From the NCBI GenBank assembly GCA_017396925.1, contig JAFQKM010000221.1, positions 1-10,226 on the forward strand: DNA of 10,226 nucleotides. Direction: 5' to 3'. Positions 1 to 7,032 of the stretch are shown in pieces. This stretch comes from Clostridia bacterium. GTDB lineage: Bacteria > Bacillota > Clostridia > Oscillospirales > Butyricicoccaceae. Position numbers and translations under genes: made by a program. The notes beneath the pieces are model-generated. The model searched no databases. It had not been told where the DNA came from and saw nothing but the letters and a program-made list of their open reading frames with translations. Each line of letters opens with the position of its first letter. The stretch's first letter is position 1.

Positions 1-581
1 CCGTTTCTGCGGATGTAGCGCAGGACGTCGGAGGAAACCAGGCGGGTGTTGCCGCCGCGGAACTCGGTGGAGCTGCCCTCGACCACATCGTTGTAGACGA
101 TATCGATCTCGGCGCCCAGACGGTCGCGCAGCTCCTGTGCCTTGCGTTCGATCCGTTCGCGGTCGTCGTCCCCTCTGGCCACGGCAGCCAGACGGCAGGC
201 AGCCAGGATCTTTTCGGGGCTGTACCAGCGATCGAAGGTATCCAGCATATCGGTGCCGATCATCAGCCACAGGGTGGCGTCGGGATAACGCTTTTTCAGT
301 TCGATGACGGTATCGGCCGTATAGCTGGCGCCTTCACGGTTGATCTCGATGTCGCAGGCCTCGGCCATGGGAATACCGCCGGCGGCGATCTTTACCATTT
401 CCAGACGCTGCACAGGGCTGGCCGAACCCTCGGGCAGCTGCTTGTGGGGCGGGATATTGGTGGGGATCATCAGAAGCTTACCCAGATCCAGCGCCGCCAC
501 CACCTGACGGGCAGCGGCAATGTGGCCGATATGGGGCGGATTGAAGGTGCCGCCGAAGACACCGATGCGATCTCTGCTCAT
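1..581 (-). CDS. nadD: Nicotinate-nucleotide adenylyltransferase NadD (C-terminus beyond left edge)
   Basis: NadD transfers AMP from ATP to nicotinate mononucleotide, making deamido-NAD in the cytoplasm; it is the essential step shared by de novo and salvage NAD synthesis. I translated 193 codons from the ATG at 579-581. The nucleotidyltransferase signature GGTFNPPHIGH lies at residues 10-20, with HxGH at 17-20 binding ATP phosphates. IGTDMLDTFDRWY (108-120) matches the family's conserved central segment, and SSTEFR (170-175) is the C-terminal SSTxxR motif. The motif-to-LV spacing looks about six residues shorter than in NadD proteins I remember. The start lies only 3 nt beyond the yhbY stop, and an AAGG ribosome binding site sits inside the yhbY end, so the two are probably translationally coupled. 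In Firmicutes yhbY-nadD is normally followed by yqeK and rsfS, which I would expect just outside the window. The frame is open to the edge, so the gene is partial because of the window. Identification is firm. Confidence 0.95.
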   Translation of the reverse strand, partial: MSRDRIGVFGGTFNPPHIGHIAAARQVVAALDLGKLLMIPTNIPPHKQLPEGSASPVQRLEMVKIAAGGIPMAEACDIEINREGASYTADTVIELKKRYPDATLWLMIGTDMLDTFDRWYSPEKILAACRLAAVARGDDDRERIERKAQELRDRLGAEIDIVYNDVVEGSSTEFRGGNTRLVSSDVLRYIRRN

Positions 582-584
582 AGC

Positions 585-881
585 TTAGGCCTTGGGCAGG
601 ATGATGACGGGCTTTTCGGAGTTGGGACGGTAGATGACGAACTTGGAGCCGATGCACTGTACGGGCTCGGCGCCGGTGGCTGCGCATACAGCCTCGCTGG
701 CCTCACGTGCGGTCAGCATGGCGGTCTCCAGAACCTTGATCTTGATGAGCTCGCGTGCTTCCAGTACGTCGCCCAGCTGGGCGATCATGTTGTCGTTGAT
801 GCCGTCCTTACCGATCTGGAAAATGGCGTCCAGGTCGTTGGCCTTGCCGCGCAGGAAGGCTCTCTGCTTGCTTGTGATCAT
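585..881 (-). CDS. yhbY: YhbY/YqeI-family CRM-domain RNA-binding protein
   Basis: This 98-residue protein is a complete single CRM (YhbY-like) domain, the usual length of the family. Relatives bind 23S rRNA precursors and associate with pre-50S particles, so a cytoplasmic role in large-subunit assembly is inferred. Residues 1-15 form the typical opening with a Lys/Arg-rich first helix (SKQRAFLRGKA). GKDGI at 24-28 is the GxxG-type RNA-contact loop, and GSKFVIYR at 78-85 is the conserved terminal strand. The ATG at 879-881 has an AGAGGA ribosome binding site at 890-895, 8 nt upstream. It follows rdgB after a 47-nt A-rich gap, the largest in the operon, and leaves 3 nt before nadD. The yhbY-nadD pair is also found in Bacillus subtilis (yqeI-nadD). 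The molecular function of bacterial YhbY remains only partly defined, but the family assignment is clear. Confidence 0.93.
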   Translation of the reverse strand: MITSKQRAFLRGKANDLDAIFQIGKDGINDNMIAQLGDVLEARELIKIKVLETAMLTAREASEAVCAATGAEPVQCIGSKFVIYRPNSEKPVIILPKA

Positions 882-928
882 AATTATTTTCCTCTGTTTC
901 TTTCTATTTTAATATTTTTGTTTTTTTC
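882..928 (-). other. A-rich 47-nt intercistronic leader before yhbY
   Basis: This is the only sizeable gap inside the six-gene operon. On the mRNA strand it is almost all A with a few T, C and G bases, and ends in the AGAGGA ribosome binding site of yhbY. It contains TAAAAT (minus strand of 906-911), which could be a weak -10 element, but I find no convincing -35 at 16-18 nt. No hairpin is evident. The likeliest roles are an unstructured leader favouring ribosome loading, or a weak internal promoter for yhbY-nadD; neither is shown by the sequence. Confidence 0.35.
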
Positions 929-1513
929 TTAAATCTTTCCCTGCTTCTTCAGCTCGGCACAGAACTTCACCATGGCCGCGCCGCGGTGGGAGATCTCGTT
1001 CTTGCGTTCCTGGGGCATCTCGGCAAAGGTATAACCCTCGGCCGGAACATAGAAGACGGGATCATAGCCGAAGCCGCCCTCTCCTTTGAGTTCTTCCAGA
1101 ATGACGCCGGGGCATTCGCCGCGAACGACGATCGATGTGCCGTCGGGGAAGGCGCAGGCCACACAGGAGACGAACCGTGCCGTGCGGTCTTCCATGCCCT
1201 TCATGTTCTCCAGCAGGAAGTAAACACGGTCGAGGTCGGTACCCTCGCAGTAGCGGGCCGACAGTACGCCGGGTGCACCGCCCAGGCCATCGACAGCCAG
1301 GCCGGAATCGTCGGCGATGCAGGCTCTGCCCGATGCCTCCATGGCAGCTTTGGCCTTGATGAGGGCATTCTCTTCAAAGGTGCTGCCGTTTTCTTCGGGG
1401 TCGGTATGGAAGCCGGCCTCCTTCATCGAGATGACGCTGCAGCCCTCGCGGCGCAGGATCTCGTCCATTTCACGCAGCTTCTTCTGATTGTTGCTTGCCA
1501 GTACAAACTCCAT
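929..1513 (-). CDS. rdgB: dITP/XTP pyrophosphatase (RdgB/HAM1 family)
   Basis: The 194-residue protein hydrolyses non-canonical purine triphosphates (dITP, ITP, XTP) to monophosphate and pyrophosphate, keeping deaminated bases out of DNA and RNA; it acts in the cytoplasm as a dimer in known members. All family blocks are present in order: ASNNQKK at 6-12 (phosphate-binding start), TFEENALIKA at 45-54, ADDSGL at 67-72 with the catalytic Asp69, PGVLSARY at 81-88, GGFGYDPVF at 146-154 (base recognition), and K171 with SHR at 175-177. Length is normal (about 195-200). The ATG at 1511-1513 begins the conserved first strand and is preceded by GGAGG within the 15-nt gap to rph. The rph-rdgB order recurs in Firmicutes, including B. 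subtilis. The product pyrophosphate also links it loosely to the pyrophosphatase-like gene at the far right, but that is only an association of chemistry. Confidence 0.96.
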   Translation of the reverse strand: MEFVLASNNQKKLREMDEILRREGCSVISMKEAGFHTDPEENGSTFEENALIKAKAAMEASGRACIADDSGLAVDGLGGAPGVLSARYCEGTDLDRVYFLLENMKGMEDRTARFVSCVACAFPDGTSIVVRGECPGVILEELKGEGGFGYDPVFYVPAEGYTFAEMPQERKNEISHRGAAMVKFCAELKKQGKI

Positions 1514-1528
1514 ATCTGCGGCCTCCGA

Positions 1529-2254
1529 CTACCTGGTGATGTCGCCGATGGCCTGCTTCTGCAGCTCGACCAGCTGCTCGATGGAGGTCTTTGCCAGGGC
1601 ATACATCTCGTCCAGCTCGCTCTTGGAGAAGGGGCGCTCCTCGCCGGTGCCCTGCAGCTCGATGATATTGCCCTTGTCGTCCATGATGAAGTTGAAGTCG
1701 ACTTCGCCGCCGCTGTCTTCCACATAGCAGAGGTCGGTCATGGGCTGGTCGCCCACAACACCGACCGATACGGCTGCGACATGGGAACGCAGGGGCAGCT
1801 TCTTGTAAATGCCCTCCTGCTGCAGCTTGCGCATAGCCAGAACCAGGGCGCAGAAGCCGCCGGTGATCGAGGCGCAGCGTGTGCCGCCGTCGGCCTGGAT
1901 GACGTCGCAGTCGATGGTGATGCAGCGCTCGCCCATCTGATCCAGCTTGGCCACCGAACGCAGGGCGCGGCCGATCAGGCGCTGGATCTCGGCGCTGCGG
2001 CCGTTGAGCTTGAGCTTCTGAATGTCTCTGGGCGTACGGGTCTGGGTGGCGCGGGGCAGCATGGAATACTCTGCGGTGATCCAGCCCTTGCCGGTATCCT
2101 TCAGGAAGGGAGGCACACGGTCTTCGATGGTGGCGTTGCAGATGACCTTGGTGTTGCCCCACTCGATAAGCACCGAGCCTTCGGGATACTTGATATAATC
2201 GGTGGTGATCTTTACGGGACGCAGCTGGTTGTTTTCTCTTCCGTCGTAACGCAT
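1529..2254 (-). CDS. rph: Ribonuclease PH
   Basis: RNase PH is a phosphate-dependent 3'-to-5' exoribonuclease that trims the 3' ends of tRNA precursors and other RNAs; members form a hexameric ring in the cytoplasm. The 241-residue product matches the family length (about 240-255). Visible blocks are the RxDGR-type start (RYDGR, 2-6), GNTKVIC at 33-39, GWITAEYSMLPRAT at 57-70, GRSAEIQRLIGRALR at 85-99 (phosphate-binding and ring-contact arginines), DCDVIQADGGTR at 115-126, and Asp180 and Asp186 in the metal-binding segment. The phosphate-site QGTGEERPFS lies at 201-210. The ATG at 2252-2254 has a strong GGGGAGGA ribosome binding site about 7 nt upstream inside the 18-nt gap to ftsY. Nothing appears truncated, unlike the frameshifted rph of E. 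coli K-12. Co-transcription with rdgB downstream is inferred from a 15-nt gap. Confidence 0.97.
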   Translation of the reverse strand: MRYDGRENNQLRPVKITTDYIKYPEGSVLIEWGNTKVICNATIEDRVPPFLKDTGKGWITAEYSMLPRATQTRTPRDIQKLKLNGRSAEIQRLIGRALRSVAKLDQMGERCITIDCDVIQADGGTRCASITGGFCALVLAMRKLQQEGIYKKLPLRSHVAAVSVGVVGDQPMTDLCYVEDSGGEVDFNFIMDDKGNIIELQGTGEERPFSKSELDEMYALAKTSIEQLVELQKQAIGDITR

Positions 2255-2272
2255 GATAAATCCTCCCCTGTC

Positions 2273-3181
2273 TTATTCAAAGAATGCCTTAACAAAGGTC
2301 TCGGCTTCAAACTCCAGCAGGTCTTCGGCCTTTTCGCCCACGCCGATATACTTGACAGGAACGCCCAGACGGCTGGAGATGTTGATGACGATGCCGCCCT
2401 TGGCGGTGCCGTCCAGCTTGGTCAGAATGATGCCGGTCAGCTCGCAGGCCTCGTTGAAGCTCTCGGCCTGGTTGACGCCGTTCTGACCGGTGGTGGCGTC
2501 GATGACCAGCAGGGTCTCGCGGGATGCACCGGGCAGCTCGCGGTCGATGACGCGGTTCATCTTGGCCAGCTCGTTCATCAGGTTCTTCTTGTTGTGCAGG
2601 CGGCCGGCGGTGTCGCAAATGACAACATCGGCGCCTCTGGCCTTGGCGGCCGAGATGGCGTCAAAAATAACGGCCGAAGGGTCGGCGCCCTCGGCATGGC
2701 GGACGATGTCGGCGCCGCAGCGGTCGGCCCAGATGGTCAGCTGGTCGGCAGCGGCTGCACGGAAGGTATCGGCAGCGGCAAAGAGGACCTTCTTGCCCTC
2801 GCCTGTCAGCTTCTGGCCAAGCTTACCGATGCTGGTGGTCTTGCCGACGCCGTTGACGCCGACCACCAGAATGACCGAAGGCTTGGTCTCCAGTACAAGG
2901 CCGTTGTTCTTCTTCATTTTTTCGGCGAGGATGTCGCACAGCTCGGCCTTGATGGCCTCCTGGTCCTCGCCCAGATCCTTGAGCTTGGCGCGGTCACGCA
3001 GCTCGTCGACCGTCTGCATGGCCAGCTCGGCGCCCAGATCGGCCAGGATCAGGCTGTCTTCCAGTTCGGAGAGCATCTCCTCGTCGACCTTGCGGAAGGT
3101 GGCCAGAACGGCATTGACATTGCTGGCAGCCGCTTCCTTGGTCTTGCGCAGACCTTCTTTGATCTTGTCAAAAAATCCCAT
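2273..3181 (-). CDS. ftsY: Signal recognition particle receptor FtsY
   Basis: FtsY is the SRP receptor GTPase: it docks Ffh-bound ribosome-nascent chain complexes at the membrane for co-translational insertion. The 302-residue protein starts with a short amphipathic helix (GFFDKIKEGLRK, 2-13), the usual lipid-binding element, followed by the N domain (about 20-95) and the G domain. GTPase motifs are GVNGVGKTT at 108-116 (P loop), DTFRAAA at 138-144 (SRP-GTPase insertion-box region), DTAGR at 190-194, and TKLDGTAKGG at 254-263. GVGEKAEDL at 281-289 is the conserved closing segment. There is no long acidic A domain as in E. coli; short forms are normal in Gram-positives. The ATG at 3179-3181 has AAAGGA about 10 nt upstream, in the 19-nt gap behind smc. 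The smc-ftsY pairing is conserved in Firmicutes. Ffh is not in the window. Confidence 0.97.
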   Translation of the reverse strand: MGFFDKIKEGLRKTKEAAASNVNAVLATFRKVDEEMLSELEDSLILADLGAELAMQTVDELRDRAKLKDLGEDQEAIKAELCDILAEKMKKNNGLVLETKPSVILVVGVNGVGKTTSIGKLGQKLTGEGKKVLFAAADTFRAAAADQLTIWADRCGADIVRHAEGADPSAVIFDAISAAKARGADVVICDTAGRLHNKKNLMNELAKMNRVIDRELPGASRETLLVIDATTGQNGVNQAESFNEACELTGIILTKLDGTAKGGIVINISSRLGVPVKYIGVGEKAEDLLEFEAETFVKAFFE

Positions 3182-3200
3182 GATCGTTCGTTCCTTTCAA

Positions 3201-6200
3201 TCAGCTGATTTGTATATTGAGTTTGCTCTCGACCTCGGCGAGATCGAGCTTGAGAAGCTTGGTAACGCCATGCTCCTGCATGGTTGCGCCATAGAGGATA
3301 TCACAGCCCTCCATGGTGCCGCGGCGGTGGGTGATAACGATAAACTGCGTATCCTTGCACAGCTTACGCATATAATCGGTGAATCGTGTGACATTGACGT
3401 CATCCAGTGCGGCGTCGATCTCGTCGAGCACGCAGAAGGGGGTCGGGCTGACCTTGATGATGGCAAAGTAGAGGGCGATGGCCACAAAGGCCTTTTCGCC
3501 GCCCGACAGCAGCGAGATGACGCGGGTGCCCTTGCCGGGCAGCTCGACCGAGATCTCGATGCCGCATTCCAGCAGATCCTTCTCGTTCTCCAGCTTAAGA
3601 TATGCATGGCCGCCGCCGAAGATCTCTTCAAAGGTTTTCGAGAAGGATTCGTTGATCTGGCGGAACTTTTCCGAAAAGGTCTCTTCCATGCCGCGGGTCA
3701 GGCGCTGAATGACCTCCTGCAGATCCCGCTTGGCGGTCTCGAGGTCGTCGCGCTGTGCGCACATGAAGCTATACCGGGCGCTGACCTCTTCATACTCGGC
3801 CACGGCGTCGAGATTGACGCTGCCCAGCCCCTTGATGGCGGCCCGCAGCTCGCCGATACGCTTTTCGGCGCGCTTTGGGTCGACCGGCTTTTTATAGGTC
3901 TCCTTCGCCGCACCGGGGGTCAGCTCATAGCTTTCCCACAGGCGGTCGATAACGCTCTTCTCTTCCTCCTGCAGGCCGTTGCGCTTATGCTCGAGGCTGC
4001 CGCGCAGACGTTCCTGGGCGATGATGTCGTTGTTCTTGGTCTGGATCTCGCGGTCGCCTTTGGCCTTTTTGCCCTCGAGGGCCATACGGTCTTCGGTCAG
4101 CTTGGCAATGACGCCCTCGGCTGCCGCGCGGCGCTGGGCCGCCAGAGATACGGCGCCGCTGTGGTCGTCGATCCGCTTTTTGTGATCCTCGATCTCCTGC
4201 AGGGCACGCTCGATGGCGTCCTGCTTGTCTTTGGCTTCGCCGCTGGCCGCCGACAGCAGGCCTTCCAGCATTTCGGCCGCCTGACGCAGGCTGTTTCGTT
4301 CGCCCTGCAGGCTGCCGGTCTCCATGCGGAGTTCACTGTGGCGGCGCTCCAGTTCGCCTGCCTTGCGCAGATCGACCTCGGCGCCCAACGTCATCTGATT
4401 GAGGGTGCGGCGCAGATCTTCCCTTCTGGTGGTCAGCAGGGCGGCTTCGGCTTCCAGACGCTGTACACGCTCGGTCAGCTCGGTTCTGCGCTGGCCGATG
4501 GTCTCCTTTTCCAGCTCGAGTCGGTCGATCTCGCCCCGGATGCCCTCGACGGTGGCCTCGATGGCCTTGTTTTCGGCATTGCGGGCAGCCACCGCCTCTT
4601 CGGCGGCCCGGAGCTCGTCGCGGGCGGTATTCATCTGATAGGTCAGGGCACTCAGGTCGCGGTCGGCCTTTTCGCGGTCGACCTTGGCCAGCTGGCCCTT
4701 TTCGGAAATCTCCCTGAGCTCCCGCTCGAGGCGGGTCATCTCGTTGGCACGGGAGAGCACGCCGGTGCTCTTGCCCGTACTGCCGCCCGTCATGGCGCCG
4801 CCGGCCTGGATCAGCTGGCCGTCGAGGGTGACGATGCGGAAGGCATATTTATATTTTTTGCCCATGGCGATGGCGCTGTCGATGTTGTCGACCACCGCCG
4901 TGGTGCCCAGCAGGCTGGACAGAATATCGGCATACAGGCCGTCGCAGGAGACCAGATCGCTGCCGTAACCCATGAAGCCGCGTTCTTTGTCCAGCGCCTT
5001 GCGGCTCGACCAACGCGGCTTGACGGCGGTGATGGGCAGGAAGGTGGCGCGGCCCAGCTTGCCGGCCTTGAGGTAGCCGATGGCCGCCTTGGCCGAAGCC
5101 TCGTCGTCGGTGACGATGTTCTGCATGGCGGCGCCCAGCGCCGTCTCGATGGCCACGGCATAGTCATCCCCCGTCTGAATGAGGGCCGACAGCGGGCCAT
5201 GGATGCCGTTCAGGCTCTTGCCGGCCTGCATGATCTTCTTGACGGCAAAGGAGAAGCCTTCGTATTCCTTCTCCATATTCTGCAGCAGCTGCAGGCGATC
5301 TTCCCTGGCGTTGTATTCGCGGACGAGGGCGTCCAGTGCTTCGCGGGCCTTTTCGGCCTTGCTGCGGCGGACACCTTCCATCATTTCAAAGCCGCGGAGG
5401 GCATTCTGTGCCTCCTGCCGCTTTTCTTCGACCGCGGCAAAGGCCTGCTCGCCTGCCGTCAGGGCTTCCCGCTGACGGGCCATGCGGTCGCGCGCATCCT
5501 TCTGCTGCCAGAAGAGGTTCTCTCCCCGGCTTTCCAGCTCCTGAATGGCGGCATTGGCCGACATGGTCTCGGCCAGCTTGCCATGCTCGCGCTCGGTCAG
5601 CTCGGAAAGCTGGGCACGCAGGCTGCCGATCTGCTTTTCTTTATCTTCGTTCTGGCTGGCCGCCGCGCGGATCTCCTCCAGCAGGGCTTCCAGCGCCTCT
5701 TCCTTTTCGGCGAGTTTTTCTTCCAGCGCCGCCAGTTCGCCCTTCTGGCCGGCCAGTCGTGCCTCCAGTTCATCCCTGTGGGCCGTACGCGCCTCGGCTT
5801 CCCGACGGCGCAGCTCGAGGTTTTCCTCGGCATTTTTCAGGTTGGCCAGCGCAACGGCACGCTCGGCCTCGGCCGACGCCCCATCCGAACGGACGGCCTC
5901 GAGATCGGCACGGGCCTGCTCGAGGGCGATATCCTTTTCGCGGATCTGCCCGGCCAGCTGTTCGCCCCGTTCATAGAGGTTCTCCAGCTCGCTCTTTTTG
6001 GCCGACAGCATACGCTCGGCGTTGTCATAGTCGATGCAGGCTGTACGGATCAGCCCCTCCAGCTTTTCCAGCCGGTCGACGGCAGCCGCGACCTCGACCT
6101 CGCGCAGCTGGTCGCGGTAAAGCAGGAACTGTCTGGCCTTTTCGGCCTGCTGACGCAGGGGCTCGACGCGGCCTTCCAGCTCGCTGATGATGTCGCGGAC

Positions 6201-6770
6201 ACGCACCAGATTCTCCTCGGCGCGATCGAGCTTGCGTGTGCTCTCCTCACGGCGCAGACGGACCTTGCTGATGCCGGCGGCCTCTTCAAAAATCTCGCGG
6301 CGCTCGGCACTCTTGACCGACAGGATCTCGTCGATGCGGCCCTGACCGATCATGGAATAGCCGTCCTGGCCCAGGCCGGTGTCCATAAACAGCTCGCGGA
6401 CGTCCTTGAGGCGCACCGCCTTGCGGTTGATGTAAAACTCGCTCTCGCCCGAGCGGTAGTAACGGCGGGTGACCGTCACCTCGTTATACTCCAGCGGAAT
6501 GGCGCCGTCGCCGTTGTCGACCGTGATGTCGACCTGACAGAAGCCCATGGGGCCACGCTTGCGTGTGCCGCCGAAGATGACGTCTTCCATTTTGCCGCCG
6601 CGCAGGGTGCGGGCCGACTGTTCACCCAGTACCCACCGGATGGCGTCTGCAATATTCGATTTTCCGCTGCCGTTGGGGCCGACCACTGCCGTCATGCCTT
6701 CACTGAAGGTCAGCAGGGTCTGGTCGGGAAACGACTTGAAGCCCTGGATCTCGATGGATTTTAAATACAC
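3201..6770 (-). CDS. smc: Chromosome segregation protein SMC
   Basis: SMC is the core ATPase of the bacterial condensin-like SMC-ScpAB complex, which compacts and aligns newly replicated chromosomes. The 1189-residue length is typical. The N-terminal head carries Walker A GPNGSGKS (31-38) and the Q-loop region GLGQDGYSMIGQGR (132-145). Glu/Arg/Ala-rich coiled coils run from about 165 to 515 and 670 to 1020. They flank a hinge (about 521-665) with its glycine-rich QAGGAMTGG (655-663). The C-terminal head has the ABC signature LSGGEK (1088-1093) and Walker B FCVLDEIDAAL (1112-1122) with catalytic Glu1117. The start is a GTG at 6768-6770, chosen because the peptide then begins MYLKSIEIQGFKSF, the universal SMC opening, and AGAGGTG lies 5 nt upstream. 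It is first in the operon. RNase III (rnc), which often precedes smc in Firmicutes, is absent here. ScpA and ScpB are not in the window. Confidence 0.98.
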   Translation of the reverse strand: MYLKSIEIQGFKSFPDQTLLTFSEGMTAVVGPNGSGKSNIADAIRWVLGEQSARTLRGGKMEDVIFGGTRKRGPMGFCQVDITVDNGDGAIPLEYNEVTVTRRYYRSGESEFYINRKAVRLKDVRELFMDTGLGQDGYSMIGQGRIDEILSVKSAERREIFEEAAGISKVRLRREESTRKLDRAEENLVRVRDIISELEGRVEPLRQQAEKARQFLLYRDQLREVEVAAAVDRLEKLEGLIRTACIDYDNAERMLSAKKSELENLYERGEQLAGQIREKDIALEQARADLEAVRSDGASAEAERAVALANLKNAEENLELRRREAEARTAHRDELEARLAGQKGELAALEEKLAEKEEALEALLEEIRAAASQNEDKEKQIGSLRAQLSELTEREHGKLAETMSANAAIQELESRGENLFWQQKDARDRMARQREALTAGEQAFAAVEEKRQEAQNALRGFEMMEGVRRSKAEKAREALDALVREYNAREDRLQLLQNMEKEYEGFSFAVKKIMQAGKSLNGIHGPLSALIQTGDDYAVAIETALGAAMQNIVTDDEASAKAAIGYLKAGKLGRATFLPITAVKPRWSSRKALDKERGFMGYGSDLVSCDGLYADILSSLLGTTAVVDNIDSAIAMGKKYKYAFRIVTLDGQLIQAGGAMTGGSTGKSTGVLSRANEMTRLERELREISEKGQLAKVDREKADRDLSALTYQMNTARDELRAAEEAVAARNAENKAIEATVEGIRGEIDRLELEKETIGQRRTELTERVQRLEAEAALLTTRREDLRRTLNQMTLGAEVDLRKAGELERRHSELRMETGSLQGERNSLRQAAEMLEGLLSAASGEAKDKQDAIERALQEIEDHKKRIDDHSGAVSLAAQRRAAAEGVIAKLTEDRMALEGKKAKGDREIQTKNNDIIAQERLRGSLEHKRNGLQEEEKSVIDRLWESYELTPGAAKETYKKPVDPKRAEKRIGELRAAIKGLGSVNLDAVAEYEEVSARYSFMCAQRDDLETAKRDLQEVIQRLTRGMEETFSEKFRQINESFSKTFEEIFGGGHAYLKLENEKDLLECGIEISVELPGKGTRVISLLSGGEKAFVAIALYFAIIKVSPTPFCVLDEIDAALDDVNVTRFTDYMRKLCKDTQFIVITHRRGTMEGCDILYGATMQEHGVTKLLKLDLAEVESKLNIQIS

Positions 6771-6775
6771 CGCCG

Positions 6776-6782
6776 CACCTCT
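6776..6782 (-). promoter_or_regulatory. Ribosome binding site of smc (supports GTG start)
   Basis: On the minus strand this reads AGAGGTG, 5 nt before the GTG at 6770-6768. No in-frame ATG nearby gives the expected SMC N-terminus, so the site fixes the non-ATG start. A GTG start on the first gene of the operon may modestly lower translation. Confidence 0.75.
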
Positions 6783-6832
6783 TTTTCTCTATGTCTATGC
6801 TTTAAAGGCACATTCACATAAAAATTCATTTT

Positions 6833-6861
6833 ATTATACCAATTTCAGCGGCTTTTTTCAA
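6833..6861 (-). promoter_or_regulatory. Sigma-A-type promoter of the smc-nadD operon
   Basis: Read on the minus strand, a TTGAAA -35 (6861-6856) and a perfect TATAAT -10 (6838-6833) are separated by exactly 17 bp. A TG precedes the -10 by one base (TGGTATAAT), making an extended -10. Transcription should start near 6826, giving a leader of about 55 nt before the smc GTG. With the small gaps that follow, this promoter probably drives all six genes. No operator or terminator-like structure is evident in the leader. Confidence 0.88.
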
Positions 6862-6938
6862 GTAGGACAGCCCGATTCCCTCCTTTTTTCACAGGCATAT
6901 CACCAGTTATTCGCTTTTTCTATGAGTCAAAGCTTAGT

Positions 6939-6950
6939 AATAAATTTATT
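6939..6950. promoter_or_regulatory. 12-bp A+T palindrome upstream of the permease promoter
   Basis: AATAAATTTATT is a perfect 12-bp inverted repeat lying about 10 bp upstream of the permease -35 element, inside an A+T-rich tract (about 6936-6960). It could be an UP element contacted by the RNA polymerase alpha subunit or a small operator. A perfect A+T palindrome of this size in such A+T-rich sequence can also arise by chance, so the functional claim is weak. Confidence 0.3.
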
Positions 6951-6959
6951 TAATTTTTA

Positions 6960-6989
6960 TTGTTTTCTTCCCCCAACGCATGCTATAAT
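6960..6989 (+). promoter_or_regulatory. Extended -10 promoter of the amino acid permease
   Basis: TGCTATAAT at 6981-6989 is a perfect extended -10 (TGnTATAAT). TTGTTT at 6960-6965 is a weak -35 with an 18-bp spacer. Transcription should start near 6996, leaving a leader of about 37 nt, too short for a riboswitch or T-box. The AAGGAG ribosome binding site follows at 7018-7023. The core promoter elements are about 100 bp away from the divergent smc elements, so independent control is possible. Confidence 0.82.
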
Positions 6990-7032
6990 TATCGACGCTT
7001 TTTATAAAAAACCAAATAAGGAGTACGTTTTC

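Noticed and set aside
986..3208. 740-codon rightward open frame opposite rdgB, rph and ftsY
   Set aside because: The three sense genes happen to share one frame, and the antisense frame is the codon-aligned complement of all of them. No ribosome binding site or domain supports it.
2490..6764. 1424-codon rightward open frame opposite smc and part of ftsY
   Set aside because: Across smc it is codon-aligned with the sense gene, so it stays open simply because smc lacks TTA, CTA and TCA codons. The predicted protein has no recognisable domain and composition typical of an antisense shadow.
6547..7032. In-frame upstream extension of the permease into smc and the intergenic region
   Set aside because: It would cross the mapped promoter, and the family N-terminus begins near residue 14 of the start at 7033, which has AAGGAG at the right distance.
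6771..7032. Possible riboswitch, T-box or small RNA in the divergent intergenic region
   Set aside because: Predicted leaders are only about 37 and 55 nt, no stable stem-loop or terminator is visible, and no T-box or riboswitch core was recognised.
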